Positions 8,314 through 17,333 of a stretch of DNA of 64,000 bases are shown here, in pieces. Origin of the DNA: Flavihumibacter soli (GTDB lineage: Bacteria > Bacteroidota > Bacteroidia > Sphingobacteriales > Sphingobacteriaceae); contig NZ_JAAFZB010000092.1 of NCBI RefSeq assembly GCF_010692725.1, positions 186,001 through 250,000 of the forward strand, written 5' to 3'. Position 1 is the first letter of the stretch. Each line of letters opens with the position of its first letter. Under the pieces are notes generated by a model. It searched no databases, was not told the origin of the DNA, and saw only the letters and a list, made by a program, of their open reading frames with translations. The position numbers and the translations under genes were made by a program.

Positions 8314-9753
8314 ATGGAAGAGATCGAAAATACAACTACGACAGTCGCAAAAGCGGATTCCGGACAAAAGCAATCGATATGGCATGAACTGAGAAACGCT
8401 ATCCGGGGTACCGAGGCCGATTATACGCAGATCGGTATCAGGAAAGCGATCTTCCTTTTGGCAGTCCCGATGATCCTGGAGCTGGTGATGGAGTCTACAT
8501 TCGCCGTCGTTGATATTTACTTTGTCAGCAAGCTCGGTGCTTCGGCGGTAGCCACTGTCGGCCTTACCGAAACCTATCTGTACCTGCTCTATTCCATTGG
8601 TATGGGCCTGGCAATGGCGGTAACGGCCATCATTGCCCGGCGGGTCGGCGAAAAGAACACAAAGGATGCCGGTATTTCAGCTGTCCAATCAATTCTCCTT
8701 GCCATTCTGGCATCAGTACCCTTTTCAATTGCCGGCATATTCTATGCTAAGGAATTGCTTGGGTTGATGGGGGCAGATCAGTGGTCCATAGAACATGGTT
8801 ACCTGTATACACGTTGGATGCTTGGCGGGAACATGGTCATCATGCTGCTGTTTGTCATTAACGCAATCTTTCGCGGAGCCGGGGACGCCGCAATCGCGAT
8901 GCGTATCCTCTGGATTGCCAATGGGATCAATATTATTCTCTGCCCCCTGCTAATTTTCGGATGGGGACCAATCCCGGCCATGGGGATAGAAGGCGCCGCA
9001 ATTGCTACGACAATCGGAAGGGGCACAGGAGTATTAACTCAGCTTTGGTACCTGTTTAAAGGGGGAAAACACATTAAAGTAAAACGCTCACAGCTCCAGG
9101 TGGATACCGCAAGCATGTTCAACATTGTTCGCACTTCGCTGGGTGGTATCGGCCAGATGATCGTAGCGATGACGTCCTGGATCTTTCTAGTGCGTATCCT
9201 GGCAGAAATAGGCAGCCAGGCAGTCGCTGGTTCTACTATTGCCATCCGGATCATGATGTTCACCATGATGCCGGCCTGGGGAATGTCGAATGCGGCCGCC
9301 ACGCTGGTAGGGCAGAACCTCGGTGCCGGTAACCCCGACCGTGCTGAATCTGCTGTCTGGAAAACCGGCACCTACAATATGATCTTCCTGCTTGGTGTAT
9401 CCCTCGTGTATTTCTTCTTTAATGATACCCTGATGCGCATTTTTACAGATGACAGCCGCGTTATCGCCGTTGGCGCAGAATGGCTGCGCATACTTTCTTT
9501 CTCTTATTTTGTATATGGCTGGTGGATGGTGTCCACTTCAGCATTTAACGGTGCCGGAGATACACGCACGCCGACAATGATAAATCTCGTATTCTTCTGG
9601 CTAATACAGATCCCCTTATCCTACTACCTGGCAATCATCCTCGACTGGCAGCAATCCGGCGTGTTCTGGGGTGTATTTGTTTCAGAAACCTCAGTGGGAC
9701 TTTTCACCCTATGGTTGTTTAACAGGGGCAAGTGGAAAACGGTGAAGGTGTAG
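8314..9753 (+). CDS. MATE-family multidrug/Na+ efflux transporter
   Basis: Twelve-helix inner-membrane antiporter of 479 residues. After a hydrophilic head (1-44) come the MATE repeats, with AVPMILELVMESTFAVVDIY in helix 1-2 and, in the second half, AGSTIAIRIMMFTMMPAWG and ATLVGQNLGAGNPDRAESAV. Two NGAGDTRTPTMI/FRGAGDAAIAMR blocks mark the two halves. It closely resembles the NorM/DinF group. The neighbours give no clue to the substrate. Confidence 0.92.
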   Translation: MEEIENTTTTVAKADSGQKQSIWHELRNAIRGTEADYTQIGIRKAIFLLAVPMILELVMESTFAVVDIYFVSKLGASAVATVGLTETYLYLLYSIGMGLAMAVTAIIARRVGEKNTKDAGISAVQSILLAILASVPFSIAGIFYAKELLGLMGADQWSIEHGYLYTRWMLGGNMVIMLLFVINAIFRGAGDAAIAMRILWIANGINIILCPLLIFGWGPIPAMGIEGAAIATTIGRGTGVLTQLWYLFKGGKHIKVKRSQLQVDTASMFNIVRTSLGGIGQMIVAMTSWIFLVRILAEIGSQAVAGSTIAIRIMMFTMMPAWGMSNAAATLVGQNLGAGNPDRAESAVWKTGTYNMIFLLGVSLVYFFFNDTLMRIFTDDSRVIAVGAEWLRILSFSYFVYGWWMVSTSAFNGAGDTRTPTMINLVFFWLIQIPLSYYLAIILDWQQSGVFWGVFVSETSVGLFTLWLFNRGKWKTVKV

Positions 9754-10159
9754 AAACAATTATGTTTTTGTTTAGAGTAGTTGGTGACGACTTTCTTACG
9801 ACCTTGTTTATATTCCTGTTAACCGGGCAACGCTAATCGGTCCTCTATCCCAGTTTTAATAGAACATTCAACGATCGATCAAATTGTAACTACTAACTTG
9901 CAATACTGATGTTTTAGAATATCTTTAGAGCAAAAAGTAAATTATTTTCGTTAATCGGAAATGCATTAACTGATAAATAGTATGGGTTTGCTTGTTTAAC
10001 AGGACCTTATAATATATTCGAGCGAAATCATCTATGGAACGCCCTACATTCGAAGAACATCCCAATCATTCGTCCGGTGTGCAACCGGTAGAACTTCCTG
10101 TGACATCATTCTCTGCGGGTGACCCTGCATCTAACAATTCCATTCAAGAAACGAAAAAT
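9754..10159. other. Intergenic region
   Basis: About 400 bp, AT-rich. The first part after the MATE stop lacks a hairpin. An in-frame upstream extension of the next gene begins at 10034, but family members start at the later Met. Nothing else recognised. Confidence 0.4.
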
Positions 10160-10906
10160 ATGGAAGTACACCACCACGCACATCATGATCATGGAAAGAA
10201 AAACTGGAAAAGCTATTTCTGGGAATTTATGATGTTATTCCTGGCCGTGTTCTGTGGATTCCTGGCCGAATATCAGCTGGAACATAAGATTGAAAGCGAC
10301 CGGGAGGAAGTCTATATCAAGTCGATGATTGAAGATCTGCAAAAGGACACGATGAATTTGGCCTCTGTTATAAGAGACTTTCAAATGCTCGATTTAAAGC
10401 TGGATACTGTTTTGAAGATGTATCCCAAGCTTTCAACTGGATATAATGATACGTTGTGGAGAAATGTTGAAGCAGTAGGGGGCTATCCGGATTTTATTTA
10501 TTCTGACCGGACCATGCAACAATTAAAAAATTCCGGGGCCATGCGTTTGATCAGAAATAAGAAAGTAACTGACGGAATTGCCAGTTATGATTCAAATGTT
10601 CGGGATCTTATCACTGTTGACATACCGGGTGTTTCCATTGAGTTTATGGCTACCAGAGAACTAGTGCATAAGATATTTGATCAGCAAAATTTCGCAATAG
10701 ACTGGAAAACGACATCGATAGCTCAAATGAAAAAAGCGAATAAAAATTATCTTTTAAAAAGCGATCAGGCCTCACTAGGCGAATTCTACAACAGCGTCTA
10801 TAGTCTTAAACATGTATACCAAATGATAAGTGGAAAGGAAACATTATTATACAAGGAGTCTGCATCATTAATTAACTTGTTAAAAAGCCAGTATAAATTG
10901 GAATAA
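10160..10906 (+). CDS. Membrane-anchored protein with His-rich N terminus (DUF6090-like)
   Basis: Protein of unknown function, 248 residues from ATG 10160. It starts with a His-rich cytoplasmic head (MEVHHHAHHDHGKKNWKSYF), then one membrane helix (about 21-40, EFMMLFLAVFCGFLAEYQLE) and a helical domain of about 200 residues. This architecture is widespread in Bacteroidota. An in-frame ATG at 10034 would add 42 residues of low-complexity sequence; I prefer 10160 because relatives begin with MEVHHH. The His-rich stretch suggests metal binding, which is inference only. Confidence 0.75.
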   Translation: MEVHHHAHHDHGKKNWKSYFWEFMMLFLAVFCGFLAEYQLEHKIESDREEVYIKSMIEDLQKDTMNLASVIRDFQMLDLKLDTVLKMYPKLSTGYNDTLWRNVEAVGGYPDFIYSDRTMQQLKNSGAMRLIRNKKVTDGIASYDSNVRDLITVDIPGVSIEFMATRELVHKIFDQQNFAIDWKTTSIAQMKKANKNYLLKSDQASLGEFYNSVYSLKHVYQMISGKETLLYKESASLINLLKSQYKLE

Positions 10907-10989
10907 GTTAAAATTTGAATTTAAAGAACAGGTTGAACCAGTACCTTTTACTCAGAAAAACTTGCGTCTATTTTAATTGGAGCTTCTAA

Positions 10990-11184
10990 ACTTGTCCCAA
11001 CCGCAAGGGCTTGCATATTGATTTGATAAGCAAAGATCCAAATGAACCGTATACAGTCTTCACCACCGAAATTAGGGACAGCAATAAAGACCATGATAAT
11101 TCGCTGAATGGTGTTGGAGCGGGAGCAGTTTCAGAGTATATTGTCTCACCATACATACATTTTTGTCTAAATGCTAAGTACTAA
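10990..11184 (+). other. Open, startless coding-like stretch, possible gene remnant
   Basis: An open stretch of 64 codons with no usable start (contains GLHIDLISKDPNEPYTVFTT and SLNGVGAGAVSEYIVSPY) ends in a stop formed by the heptad array. The amino-acid composition looks protein-like, but I do not recognise a family. It could be the tail of a decayed gene or chance. Confidence 0.25.
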
Positions 11185-11198
11185 ATACTAACTACTAG
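11164..11198. repeat. Heptad array abutting the glutaminase-family start
   Basis: TGTCTAA, ATGCTAA, GTACTAA, ATACTAA and CTACTAG follow in a 7-nt register and end two bases before the ATG at 11201. Confidence 0.65.
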
Positions 11199-11200
11199 TA

Positions 11201-13669
11201 ATGAAACGACCGATCTTAAACCTGCTCTTCCTCCTAATCACCTTCTCCTTATTTGCACAGGACCAAAAAGCGCCAGCTTACCCTTTAATTACACATGACT
11301 CCTATTTCAGTATCTGGTCCTTTGGAGATACATTAAATAACGTTACGACAAAGCATTGGACCGGATCAAATCAATCTTTACTTGGCTACATTAAAGTCGA
11401 TGGTAAAGTTTATCGCTTTTTAGGAAGGGAGGAACCTGTTTACCGAACGCTGCTACCGGCCGCGGATGAGTCTTCATACCGGGTAAAGTATACAGAAACA
11501 GCACCGGCGGACGGCTGGGTTGATCCACGCTTTGATGACAGTGCCTGGAAAACGGGAACAGCGCCTTTTGGAGATCATGCAGAGGCCGGAACCCCATGGA
11601 AGACCAGGGATCTCTGGATCCGCCGGGAATTCACTCTGAATGATCTGAAGTTTAATGACCTGTTCCTGAAGATCAGGCATGACGACGCTGCGGATGTTTA
11701 CATAAATGGAGAGAAGGCCGCTCACATACCGGGAGCCTCCGGTAAATTCAAGTACATCAGCCTCGAAGACTCCATAAAGAAAAAGCTGAAACAGGGTAAA
11801 AATATTTTAACGGTTCATTGTGTTAATACCGGCGGGGCCGCAATTCTCGATGCCGGGATAGTGGAACGGCGAGTGCAGAAGCAGGATGACCGGATCGTCA
11901 TAGCGAAGCAAAAAAGCGTCAACCTGACAGCAACGCAGACAATCTACCAGTTTGTTTGCGGTGGTGCAGACCTTACAGTGAAATTCACTTCGCCCTTGCT
12001 GCTGGATGACCTGGAACTGTTGTCAAGACCGGTCTCTTATATTTCGTTTGAGATAAAGGCAAATGACAATGCAAGCCATGACGCGGAGATTTTCCTGGGG
12101 GCATCTACGGATATTTCTGTCGACCTCCCGTCTCAGCAGGTGGCGGGAAGGAAGTATGAATCGGGTGGGCTGTCGATATTGAAAGCGGGCAGCACCGGAC
12201 AGGAGATTCTAAAAAAGAAAGGCGATGATCTTCGTATAGACTGGGGGTATATGTATGTCGCCGTGCCTTCGGATTCCAGGTCTAAACAGTATTTCACGAC
12301 GCAAAGCGAAGCTGCTGAATCATTTATTAGCAGTACCGGGCAGAATTCATTCACCAAAGGGGGCAAGAAGCTGTTCCTGAACACGGTTATACCTTTCGGG
12401 AAAATATCATCGGCAGCAAAGGAGCAATATGTTCTGATGGCATATGATGATCTTTACTCGGTCCAGTACTTTGGTCAGAACTTAAAGCCCTGGTGGAAAA
12501 ATGATCCTGGCCAGACCATTGAAAAGGTATTGCAAAAGGCCTCCGCAGAATACCGCCTTGTTATGAAGAAGCGTGAAGCCTTTGACAGGAAACTTTTCTC
12601 TGACGCAAAGGCGGCGGGTGGTGAAACTTACGCGAAGCTTTGTGAAATGGCTTACCGGCAAAGTATCGCCGCTCATAAGCTGGTGAAAAGTCCCGATGGT
12701 GAATTACTGTTTATGTCTAAGGAAAACTTCAGCAACGGATCCATCAATACCGTCGATGTGACGTACCCCTCTGCTCCGTTGTATCTGATCTATAACCCTG
12801 ACCTGCTTAAAGGTATGCTGAACGGGATCTTCTATTACAGTGAAAGCGGGCGCTGGAAAAAGAACTTTGCGGCTCATGACCTCGGAACCTACCCGATAGC
12901 CAACGGGCAGACCTATCCGGAAGATATGCCGGTCGAAGAATCGGGTAACATGCTGATCCTGACCGCTGCTATTGCCAAAGCCGAAGGGAATGCTGATTAT
13001 GCTAAAAAACACTGGAAGGTTCTAACTACCTGGGCGGAGTTTCTATCGAAAGAAGGTTTTGATCCTGCTAACCAGCTATCGACAGACGACTTTGCCGGCC
13101 ACCTGGCAAGAAATACCAACTTATCCGTCAAAGCCATAGCAGGCCTGGCCGGCTACGGGATGCTGGCGGGGATGCTTGGAGACCAGGCGACCTCGGCTAA
13201 ATACAACACCATGGCTAAGGATATGGCCAGGCGCTGGATGAGCATGGCTGATGCGGGAGATCATTACACACTCACCTTTGATGATAAAAATACCTGGAGT
13301 CAAAAATATAACCTGGTATGGGATAAGTTATTGGGACTGGGTTTGTTCCCTGCCGAAGTTTATAAGAAGGAGATCAACTTTTACCTCGGAAAACAGAATA
13401 GGTACGGCTTGCCTTTAGATAGTCGAAAAACCTATACCAAGTCCGACTGGATCATATGGACCGCTACTTTAGCTGACAATCAGAATGACTTCGATGCGTT
13501 AATAAAACCCGTTTTTAAATTCGCAACCGAAACACCCGACCGGGTACCTCTAAGCGACTGGCATGAAACCACATCCGGTAAGATGGTCGGCTTCCAGGCA
13601 AGAAGTGTTGTAGGCGGATACTTTATCAAAATGCTTGCCCATAAATTGGCATCCAAAGCAACGAACTAA
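11201..13669 (+). CDS. Exported glutaminase-family protein (DUF4964/DUF5127/DUF4965/DUF1793)
   Basis: Large secreted protein of 822 residues with an SPI signal peptide (about 1-19, LFLLITFSLFAQ). The domain series is that of the fungal glutaminase A family as found in Bacteroidota: DUF4964 (PAYPLITHDSYFSIWSFGD), then DUF5127, DUF4965 and an alpha-helical DUF1793-type toroid at the C terminus (FNLVWDKL-like YNLVWDKLLGLGLFP, GLPLDSRKTYTKSDWIIWTA). A beta-sandwich insert at about 90-180 (WIRREFTLND, IRHDDAADVYING) resembles a galactose-binding fold. The enzymatic activity in bacteria is not certain. It stands alone and is followed by a terminator. Confidence 0.88.
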   Translation: MKRPILNLLFLLITFSLFAQDQKAPAYPLITHDSYFSIWSFGDTLNNVTTKHWTGSNQSLLGYIKVDGKVYRFLGREEPVYRTLLPAADESSYRVKYTETAPADGWVDPRFDDSAWKTGTAPFGDHAEAGTPWKTRDLWIRREFTLNDLKFNDLFLKIRHDDAADVYINGEKAAHIPGASGKFKYISLEDSIKKKLKQGKNILTVHCVNTGGAAILDAGIVERRVQKQDDRIVIAKQKSVNLTATQTIYQFVCGGADLTVKFTSPLLLDDLELLSRPVSYISFEIKANDNASHDAEIFLGASTDISVDLPSQQVAGRKYESGGLSILKAGSTGQEILKKKGDDLRIDWGYMYVAVPSDSRSKQYFTTQSEAAESFISSTGQNSFTKGGKKLFLNTVIPFGKISSAAKEQYVLMAYDDLYSVQYFGQNLKPWWKNDPGQTIEKVLQKASAEYRLVMKKREAFDRKLFSDAKAAGGETYAKLCEMAYRQSIAAHKLVKSPDGELLFMSKENFSNGSINTVDVTYPSAPLYLIYNPDLLKGMLNGIFYYSESGRWKKNFAAHDLGTYPIANGQTYPEDMPVEESGNMLILTAAIAKAEGNADYAKKHWKVLTTWAEFLSKEGFDPANQLSTDDFAGHLARNTNLSVKAIAGLAGYGMLAGMLGDQATSAKYNTMAKDMARRWMSMADAGDHYTLTFDDKNTWSQKYNLVWDKLLGLGLFPAEVYKKEINFYLGKQNRYGLPLDSRKTYTKSDWIIWTATLADNQNDFDALIKPVFKFATETPDRVPLSDWHETTSGKMVGFQARSVVGGYFIKMLAHKLASKATN

Positions 13670-14023
13670 GCATTTTTAATTTTAGATATTCAGGTTTCAA
13701 AGGCGGAATTATAAATTCTGCCTTTGTAGTTTTCCAGTTGTTTAAGGCCTTTACGTGTAAATCCAATCAAACGGCTTATTTGTGAGTGTGCCTTTAGAAA
13801 TATTCCTGAATTAAAGCCTAACTTTACTTTAACTCACAAAATTTATTTATTAATTTTATTTCAACGATTGTTTGGAGAGTGCTTTATCCCCATTTTTCAA
13901 TTTATTTCTAAAGTTCTGAACAAAGCCGCCCAGCTTTATCGCCGATCCTAGCTATCATATTCTTTCAGCATTCTCATCCCGCAATTACTAGGAATTTAAT
14001 TTTTCAATTTAAAAATCAAGAAA
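13670..14023. other. Intergenic region with terminator
   Basis: Contains the hairpin at 13698-13726. The rest, 13727-14023, is AT-rich upstream sequence of the lipoprotein gene; no clear promoter box was found. Confidence 0.5.
13698..13726 (+). terminator. Terminator-like hairpin after the glutaminase-family gene
   Basis: A 12-bp stem (13698-13709 with 13715-13726) with one G-U pair and an AT-rich 5-nt loop, then TAGTTTT. Confidence 0.65.
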
Positions 14024-14563
14024 ATGAAAAAGTTGATCTTACTGATAGCGATCGGATTATCGCTTTCCTGTGAAAAGGAAAAGGTCCAAAATCAAACTGA
14101 GGACATTCAACTCAGCAAAGCAACGGCTGAAATATCGTCCAACGGAGCAAGCCAGATATCCGGGCTTGGCACGTATGCGGTAACGGGTGAATGTGAACCG
14201 CTGCTTGAAGGCGCCGCCTATGCCATTAAAATGACCGGGGAGCTTGAGGGTTGCCTCTACGCATTCATAGACAACTTCGAATGCTCACCAAGCGGAACAT
14301 ACCGGGAAAGTGGCAGAGAGTACTTTGTTGGCACCTACAAGGGAGTGGCCGGAACATTCTGGACTGGTTATGAATTCGCGGGCAGGTATGAAGGATGTCC
14401 CGAAAATGGCGAGGCATTAGGCGCTGAAATCTTCGGACGTTGTCAACATCCGATTGTGCCAGGCAGCGGCGAGGGAGTTTTCGAAGGTGTCACCGGTCGC
14501 CTGGACTTTAAGGACGACATCGAAGCGCAAAATTTCCCTTATAGGGGTCACCTTCGGTTTTAA
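14024..14563 (+). CDS. Lipoprotein of unknown function, beta-barrel-like
   Basis: Exported protein of 179 residues with a lipoprotein signal (LIAIGLSLSC, Cys16). The mature part is rich in Gly and aromatic residues and has six Cys. The C-terminal block SGEGVFEGVTGRLDFKDD followed by FPYRGHLRF recalls the DUF3224/allene-oxide-cyclase-type barrel proteins, but this assignment is tentative. Neighbours give no functional clue. Confidence 0.7.
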   Translation: MKKLILLIAIGLSLSCEKEKVQNQTEDIQLSKATAEISSNGASQISGLGTYAVTGECEPLLEGAAYAIKMTGELEGCLYAFIDNFECSPSGTYRESGREYFVGTYKGVAGTFWTGYEFAGRYEGCPENGEALGAEIFGRCQHPIVPGSGEGVFEGVTGRLDFKDDIEAQNFPYRGHLRF

Positions 14564-14908
14564 CATTTAACACGGCCTGTTTAGATCTACAGCGGGATGA
14601 ACACAGACCTCAAATAAAGCAAGGAATTCGAACGAGGTTGGGCGGCTATTAACTAACAAATCAGGAAGTTCAGGGACGGTATCTGGTATTTCTATTGAAT
14701 ATCCCCTCTAGTTTAATGTAACCAATTAAATCTGGTCCCCTGTTAAGCAGGTGATAACTACGTTTTTGCTCAATATTGCACACTTTCTGAACAATTATCA
14801 TGTTCTTATAAGTATTCCCTTTTTTGAAAAACTTATTGAAAAATAATTTGCGCAACCGATCAATTGCATTTATATTTGCAACTCAATGGTTGCAAATAAT
14901 AGACAAGT
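14564..14908. other. Intergenic region ending in the ArsR promoter
   Basis: The left 280 bp show no recognisable feature. The right end holds the promoter and operator at 14847-14898. Confidence 0.5.
14847..14898 (+). promoter_or_regulatory. Promoter with overlapping palindromic operator for the ArsR-AHSA1 operon
   Basis: A -33 TTTG at 14847-14850 and a perfect -7 box TATATTTG at 14871-14878 are 20 nt apart, the Bacteroidota primary-sigma arrangement. A perfect inverted repeat, TATTTGCAAC-6 nt-GTTGCAAATA (14873-14898), covers the -7 box and the predicted transcription start. Repressor binding here would block the promoter; the ArsR protein encoded 11 bp downstream is the obvious candidate. 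Confidence 0.8.
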
Positions 14909-15223
14909 ATGAGACGGGATGTATTTCAGGCGATCGCTGATCCTACCCGCAGGGCAATATTAACGCTGATCGCATTCCAGGCGATGACACCCAATGCCCT
15001 TGCCGAGCACTTCGGAAGCAGCAGGCAGGCGGTATCGAAGCATATTAAGATCCTGGCGGAGTGCGAGCTTGTCCGGCAGGAGGCATCGGGAAGAGAATTG
15101 TATTATCACTTAAATCCCAATAAAATGAAGGAACTTGATAGCTGGCTGCAGCCTTTCCGGGAAACGTGGGAGGGACGCTTCAATCAACTGGATAATATTC
15201 TGGATAACTTAAAAACCAAATAA
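14909..15223 (+). CDS. ArsR-family winged-helix regulator
   Basis: Metal-independent ArsR-type repressor of 104 residues. It has [34 protein letters not shown] (recognition helix) and [17 protein letters not shown] (wing). No Cys metal-binding motif is present. It is followed after 2 bp by an AHSA1-domain gene, a very common pair in which the regulator controls the START-fold protein. Its promoter carries a palindrome that it probably binds. Confidence 0.93.
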   Translation: MRRDVFQAIADPTRRAILTLIAFQAMTPNALAEHFGSSRQAVSKHIKILAECELVRQEASGRELYYHLNPNKMKELDSWLQPFRETWEGRFNQLDNILDNLKTK

Positions 15224-15225
15224 TC

Positions 15226-15723
15226 ATGACTACAGCAACAAAGGAGACTATGATCTCAAAAGACCTGGCAAACAAGAAAATTCTGGTGGTAAGAGAATTC
15301 GATGCACCGCTCGAAAAGGTATGGAGAGCCTGGACCGATAGTGAACTGCTGGACCAGTGGTGGGCACCTAAGCCATGGAAGGCCAATACAAAGTCAATGG
15401 ATTTCAGGGAAGGCGGGAGATGGCTTTATTATATGGCCGGGCCTGATGGTGAACGCCATTATTGCCGCTTCGACTATGAAACCATTGACGGGCCGCGGTC
15501 ATATACCGGTGCTGATGCGTTCTGTGATGAAGAAGGCAATGATATTGGCGAACTGCCCAACATGCACTGGAACACCAAGTTCTCTGAAACGGCTACCGGC
15601 ACGAAAGTAGAAGTGGAGATAAGCTTCAGTTCTAAAGAGGATCTTGAAAAAATCATTGAAATGGGCTTTAAAGAAGGCTTTACAGCTGCCCATGGTAACC
15701 TGGATGAATTACTGGCGAAATAG
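15226..15723 (+). CDS. SRPBCC/AHSA1-domain protein
   Basis: START-like (Bet v 1 fold) protein of 165 residues. Typical motifs: VREFDAPLEKVWRAWTDSEL, QWWAPKPW, FREGGRWLYYMAGPDGE and TKVEVEISFSSKEDLEKIIE. Such proteins bind small hydrophobic ligands; the ligand here is unknown. It is the second gene of the ArsR operon (2-bp gap) and is followed by a strong hairpin terminator. Confidence 0.92.
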   Translation: MTTATKETMISKDLANKKILVVREFDAPLEKVWRAWTDSELLDQWWAPKPWKANTKSMDFREGGRWLYYMAGPDGERHYCRFDYETIDGPRSYTGADAFCDEEGNDIGELPNMHWNTKFSETATGTKVEVEISFSSKEDLEKIIEMGFKEGFTAAHGNLDELLAK

Positions 15724-15743
15724 CAGCTTCTTATTAAAAGCCT

Positions 15744-15792
15744 AGCCTGATGCCCTGGTAGACGAATTGATCTGCCAGGGCATCAGGCTTTT
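15744..15792 (+). terminator. Rho-independent terminator after the ArsR-AHSA1 operon
   Basis: A perfect 15-bp stem (15744-15758 with 15775-15789), 16-nt loop, followed by TTTT. Confidence 0.85.
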
Positions 15793-15798
15793 ATAAAT

Positions 15799-15852
15799 AA
15801 CCTCCGGCTTTAGCCGGAGGTTAATCTGCCTACACTCCCGGGGCTTTAGCCC
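15799..15852. repeat. REP-like GC-rich palindromes
   Basis: AACCTCCGGCT/AGCCGGAGGTT (15799-15822) and GGGCTTTAGCCC (15841-15852) share the core GGCTTTAGCC. A third related palindrome lies at 18691-18714, so the DUF1080-oxidoreductase pair is bracketed by them. Confidence 0.6.
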
Positions 15853-15954
15853 AAACGCTTAATAAACCGTTATAATTAATTATGTTAGCATTTCATTCTA
15901 ACCAATTAATAGGGGCCGACCCAATAATTTCATTCAGAAGCTATAAGATAACGT

Positions 15955-17322
15955 ATGCTAAATCTCAGATACCCAATTCTCATCATCCTGCTTTTTGTCT
16001 CATTTGAATGTACCTCGCAAGATAAAACAGCTGCAAAATGGAACAGCCTTTTCAACGGCAAAGACCTGAAGGGCTGGAAACAGCTGAACGGGAAAGCTAA
16101 ATATGAAGCAAAGAATGGTGAGATCATCGGTACGACGGTTAGCAATGAGCCTAATTCCTTCCTAACGACCGAAAGAACCTATAGCGATTTTATCCTTGAG
16201 CTGGAAGTAATGGTCGACACACCGATGAATTCCGGTATTCAGTTCCGCAGCTTAAGCAAACCGGATTTTCAGAACGGCCGGGTACATGGCTACCAGGTAG
16301 AGATCGATCCCGCGAAGCGTGCCTGGAGCGGCGGCATCTACGACGAGGCCCGACGTGGCTGGCTCTATCCCATGGAGCTGAACCCGGAAGGCAAAAAAGC
16401 ATTCAGGAATAATACCTGGAATAAATACCGGGTAGAATGCATCGGCAATACCATCCGCACTTGGGTGAACGGCATCCCGACGGCACATATCATAGATGAT
16501 ATGACCAGGGAAGGTTTTATTGCGCTGCAGGTACATGCTATTGGTAAGGATGAAAAGCCCGGCAAAAAAGTACGCTGGCGCAACATCAGGATACAGACGA
16601 CTGATTTAAAGCCTGTACCCTATGATAAGATCGCCGTGGTCAACCTGCTGGCTAATAACCTTTCTGAGCAGGAGAAGCAGAACGGCTATTATTTATTATG
16701 GGACGGTAAGACCACTGCCGGCTGGCGGGGCGCTTACAAGACCAGCTTTCCCGAAAAAGGCTGGGAAATTAAAGATGGAGTTCTGACTGCCCCGAAAAGT
16801 GACGGCGCGGAATCAACCAATGGAGGTGATATCGTGACGGAGAAAGAGTTCTCAGCCTTTGAACTGAAGTTCGACTTCAAACTCGGCGAAGGTGCCAATA
16901 GCGGCGTTAAATATTTCGTCACCGAGTTGGAAGGGAATAAAGGCTCGGCGATCGGACTGGAGTACCAGATCCTGGATGACGCAAAACATCCCGATGCCAA
17001 ACTGGGCCGCAACGGTAACCGCACGCTTGCCTCACTCTACGACCTGATAGCTTCCCAAAAGGTCCCTGCTTCAATTAAGAATATTGGTGAATGGAACCAG
17101 GGAATTATCCGCGTCTACCCGGACAACAAAGTAGAATACTGGCTCAATAGTTATAAGGTGCTTGAGTATGTGCGTGGTTCCAAAGAGTTTAAAGACCTGG
17201 TGGCCATCAGCAAATACAAGGACTGGCCGAACTTCGGTGTGGCCGAAAAAGGCAGGATCCTGCTGCAGGACCACGGCGCTGCCGTATCGTTCCGGAGCAT
17301 CAAGATCAGGGAATTAAATTAG
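15955..17322 (+). CDS. Exported two-domain DUF1080 protein (3-keto-disaccharide hydrolase family)
   Basis: Protein of 455 residues with an N-terminal signal ([15 protein letters not shown]; Cys19 could be a lipobox but Glu at -1 is unusual). Two DUF1080 domains lie in tandem: about 30-215 ([19 protein letters not shown] ... VRWRNIRIQ) and about 240-453 ([20 protein letters not shown] ... [10 protein letters not shown]). The family is a lectin-like fold, and members hydrolyse 3-keto-glycosides. The next gene, 11 bp away, encodes a Tat-exported Gfo/Idh/MocA oxidoreductase that could make the 3-keto sugar, so both probably act in the periplasm. Confidence 0.9.
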   Translation: MLNLRYPILIILLFVSFECTSQDKTAAKWNSLFNGKDLKGWKQLNGKAKYEAKNGEIIGTTVSNEPNSFLTTERTYSDFILELEVMVDTPMNSGIQFRSLSKPDFQNGRVHGYQVEIDPAKRAWSGGIYDEARRGWLYPMELNPEGKKAFRNNTWNKYRVECIGNTIRTWVNGIPTAHIIDDMTREGFIALQVHAIGKDEKPGKKVRWRNIRIQTTDLKPVPYDKIAVVNLLANNLSEQEKQNGYYLLWDGKTTAGWRGAYKTSFPEKGWEIKDGVLTAPKSDGAESTNGGDIVTEKEFSAFELKFDFKLGEGANSGVKYFVTELEGNKGSAIGLEYQILDDAKHPDAKLGRNGNRTLASLYDLIASQKVPASIKNIGEWNQGIIRVYPDNKVEYWLNSYKVLEYVRGSKEFKDLVAISKYKDWPNFGVAEKGRILLQDHGAAVSFRSIKIRELN

Positions 17323-17333
17323 ATCCTATTCGT

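Noticed and set aside
15474-15693. Open frames on the minus strand within the AHSA1 gene and similar ones elsewhere
   Set aside because: Overlap well-supported genes in full and lack any family motif.
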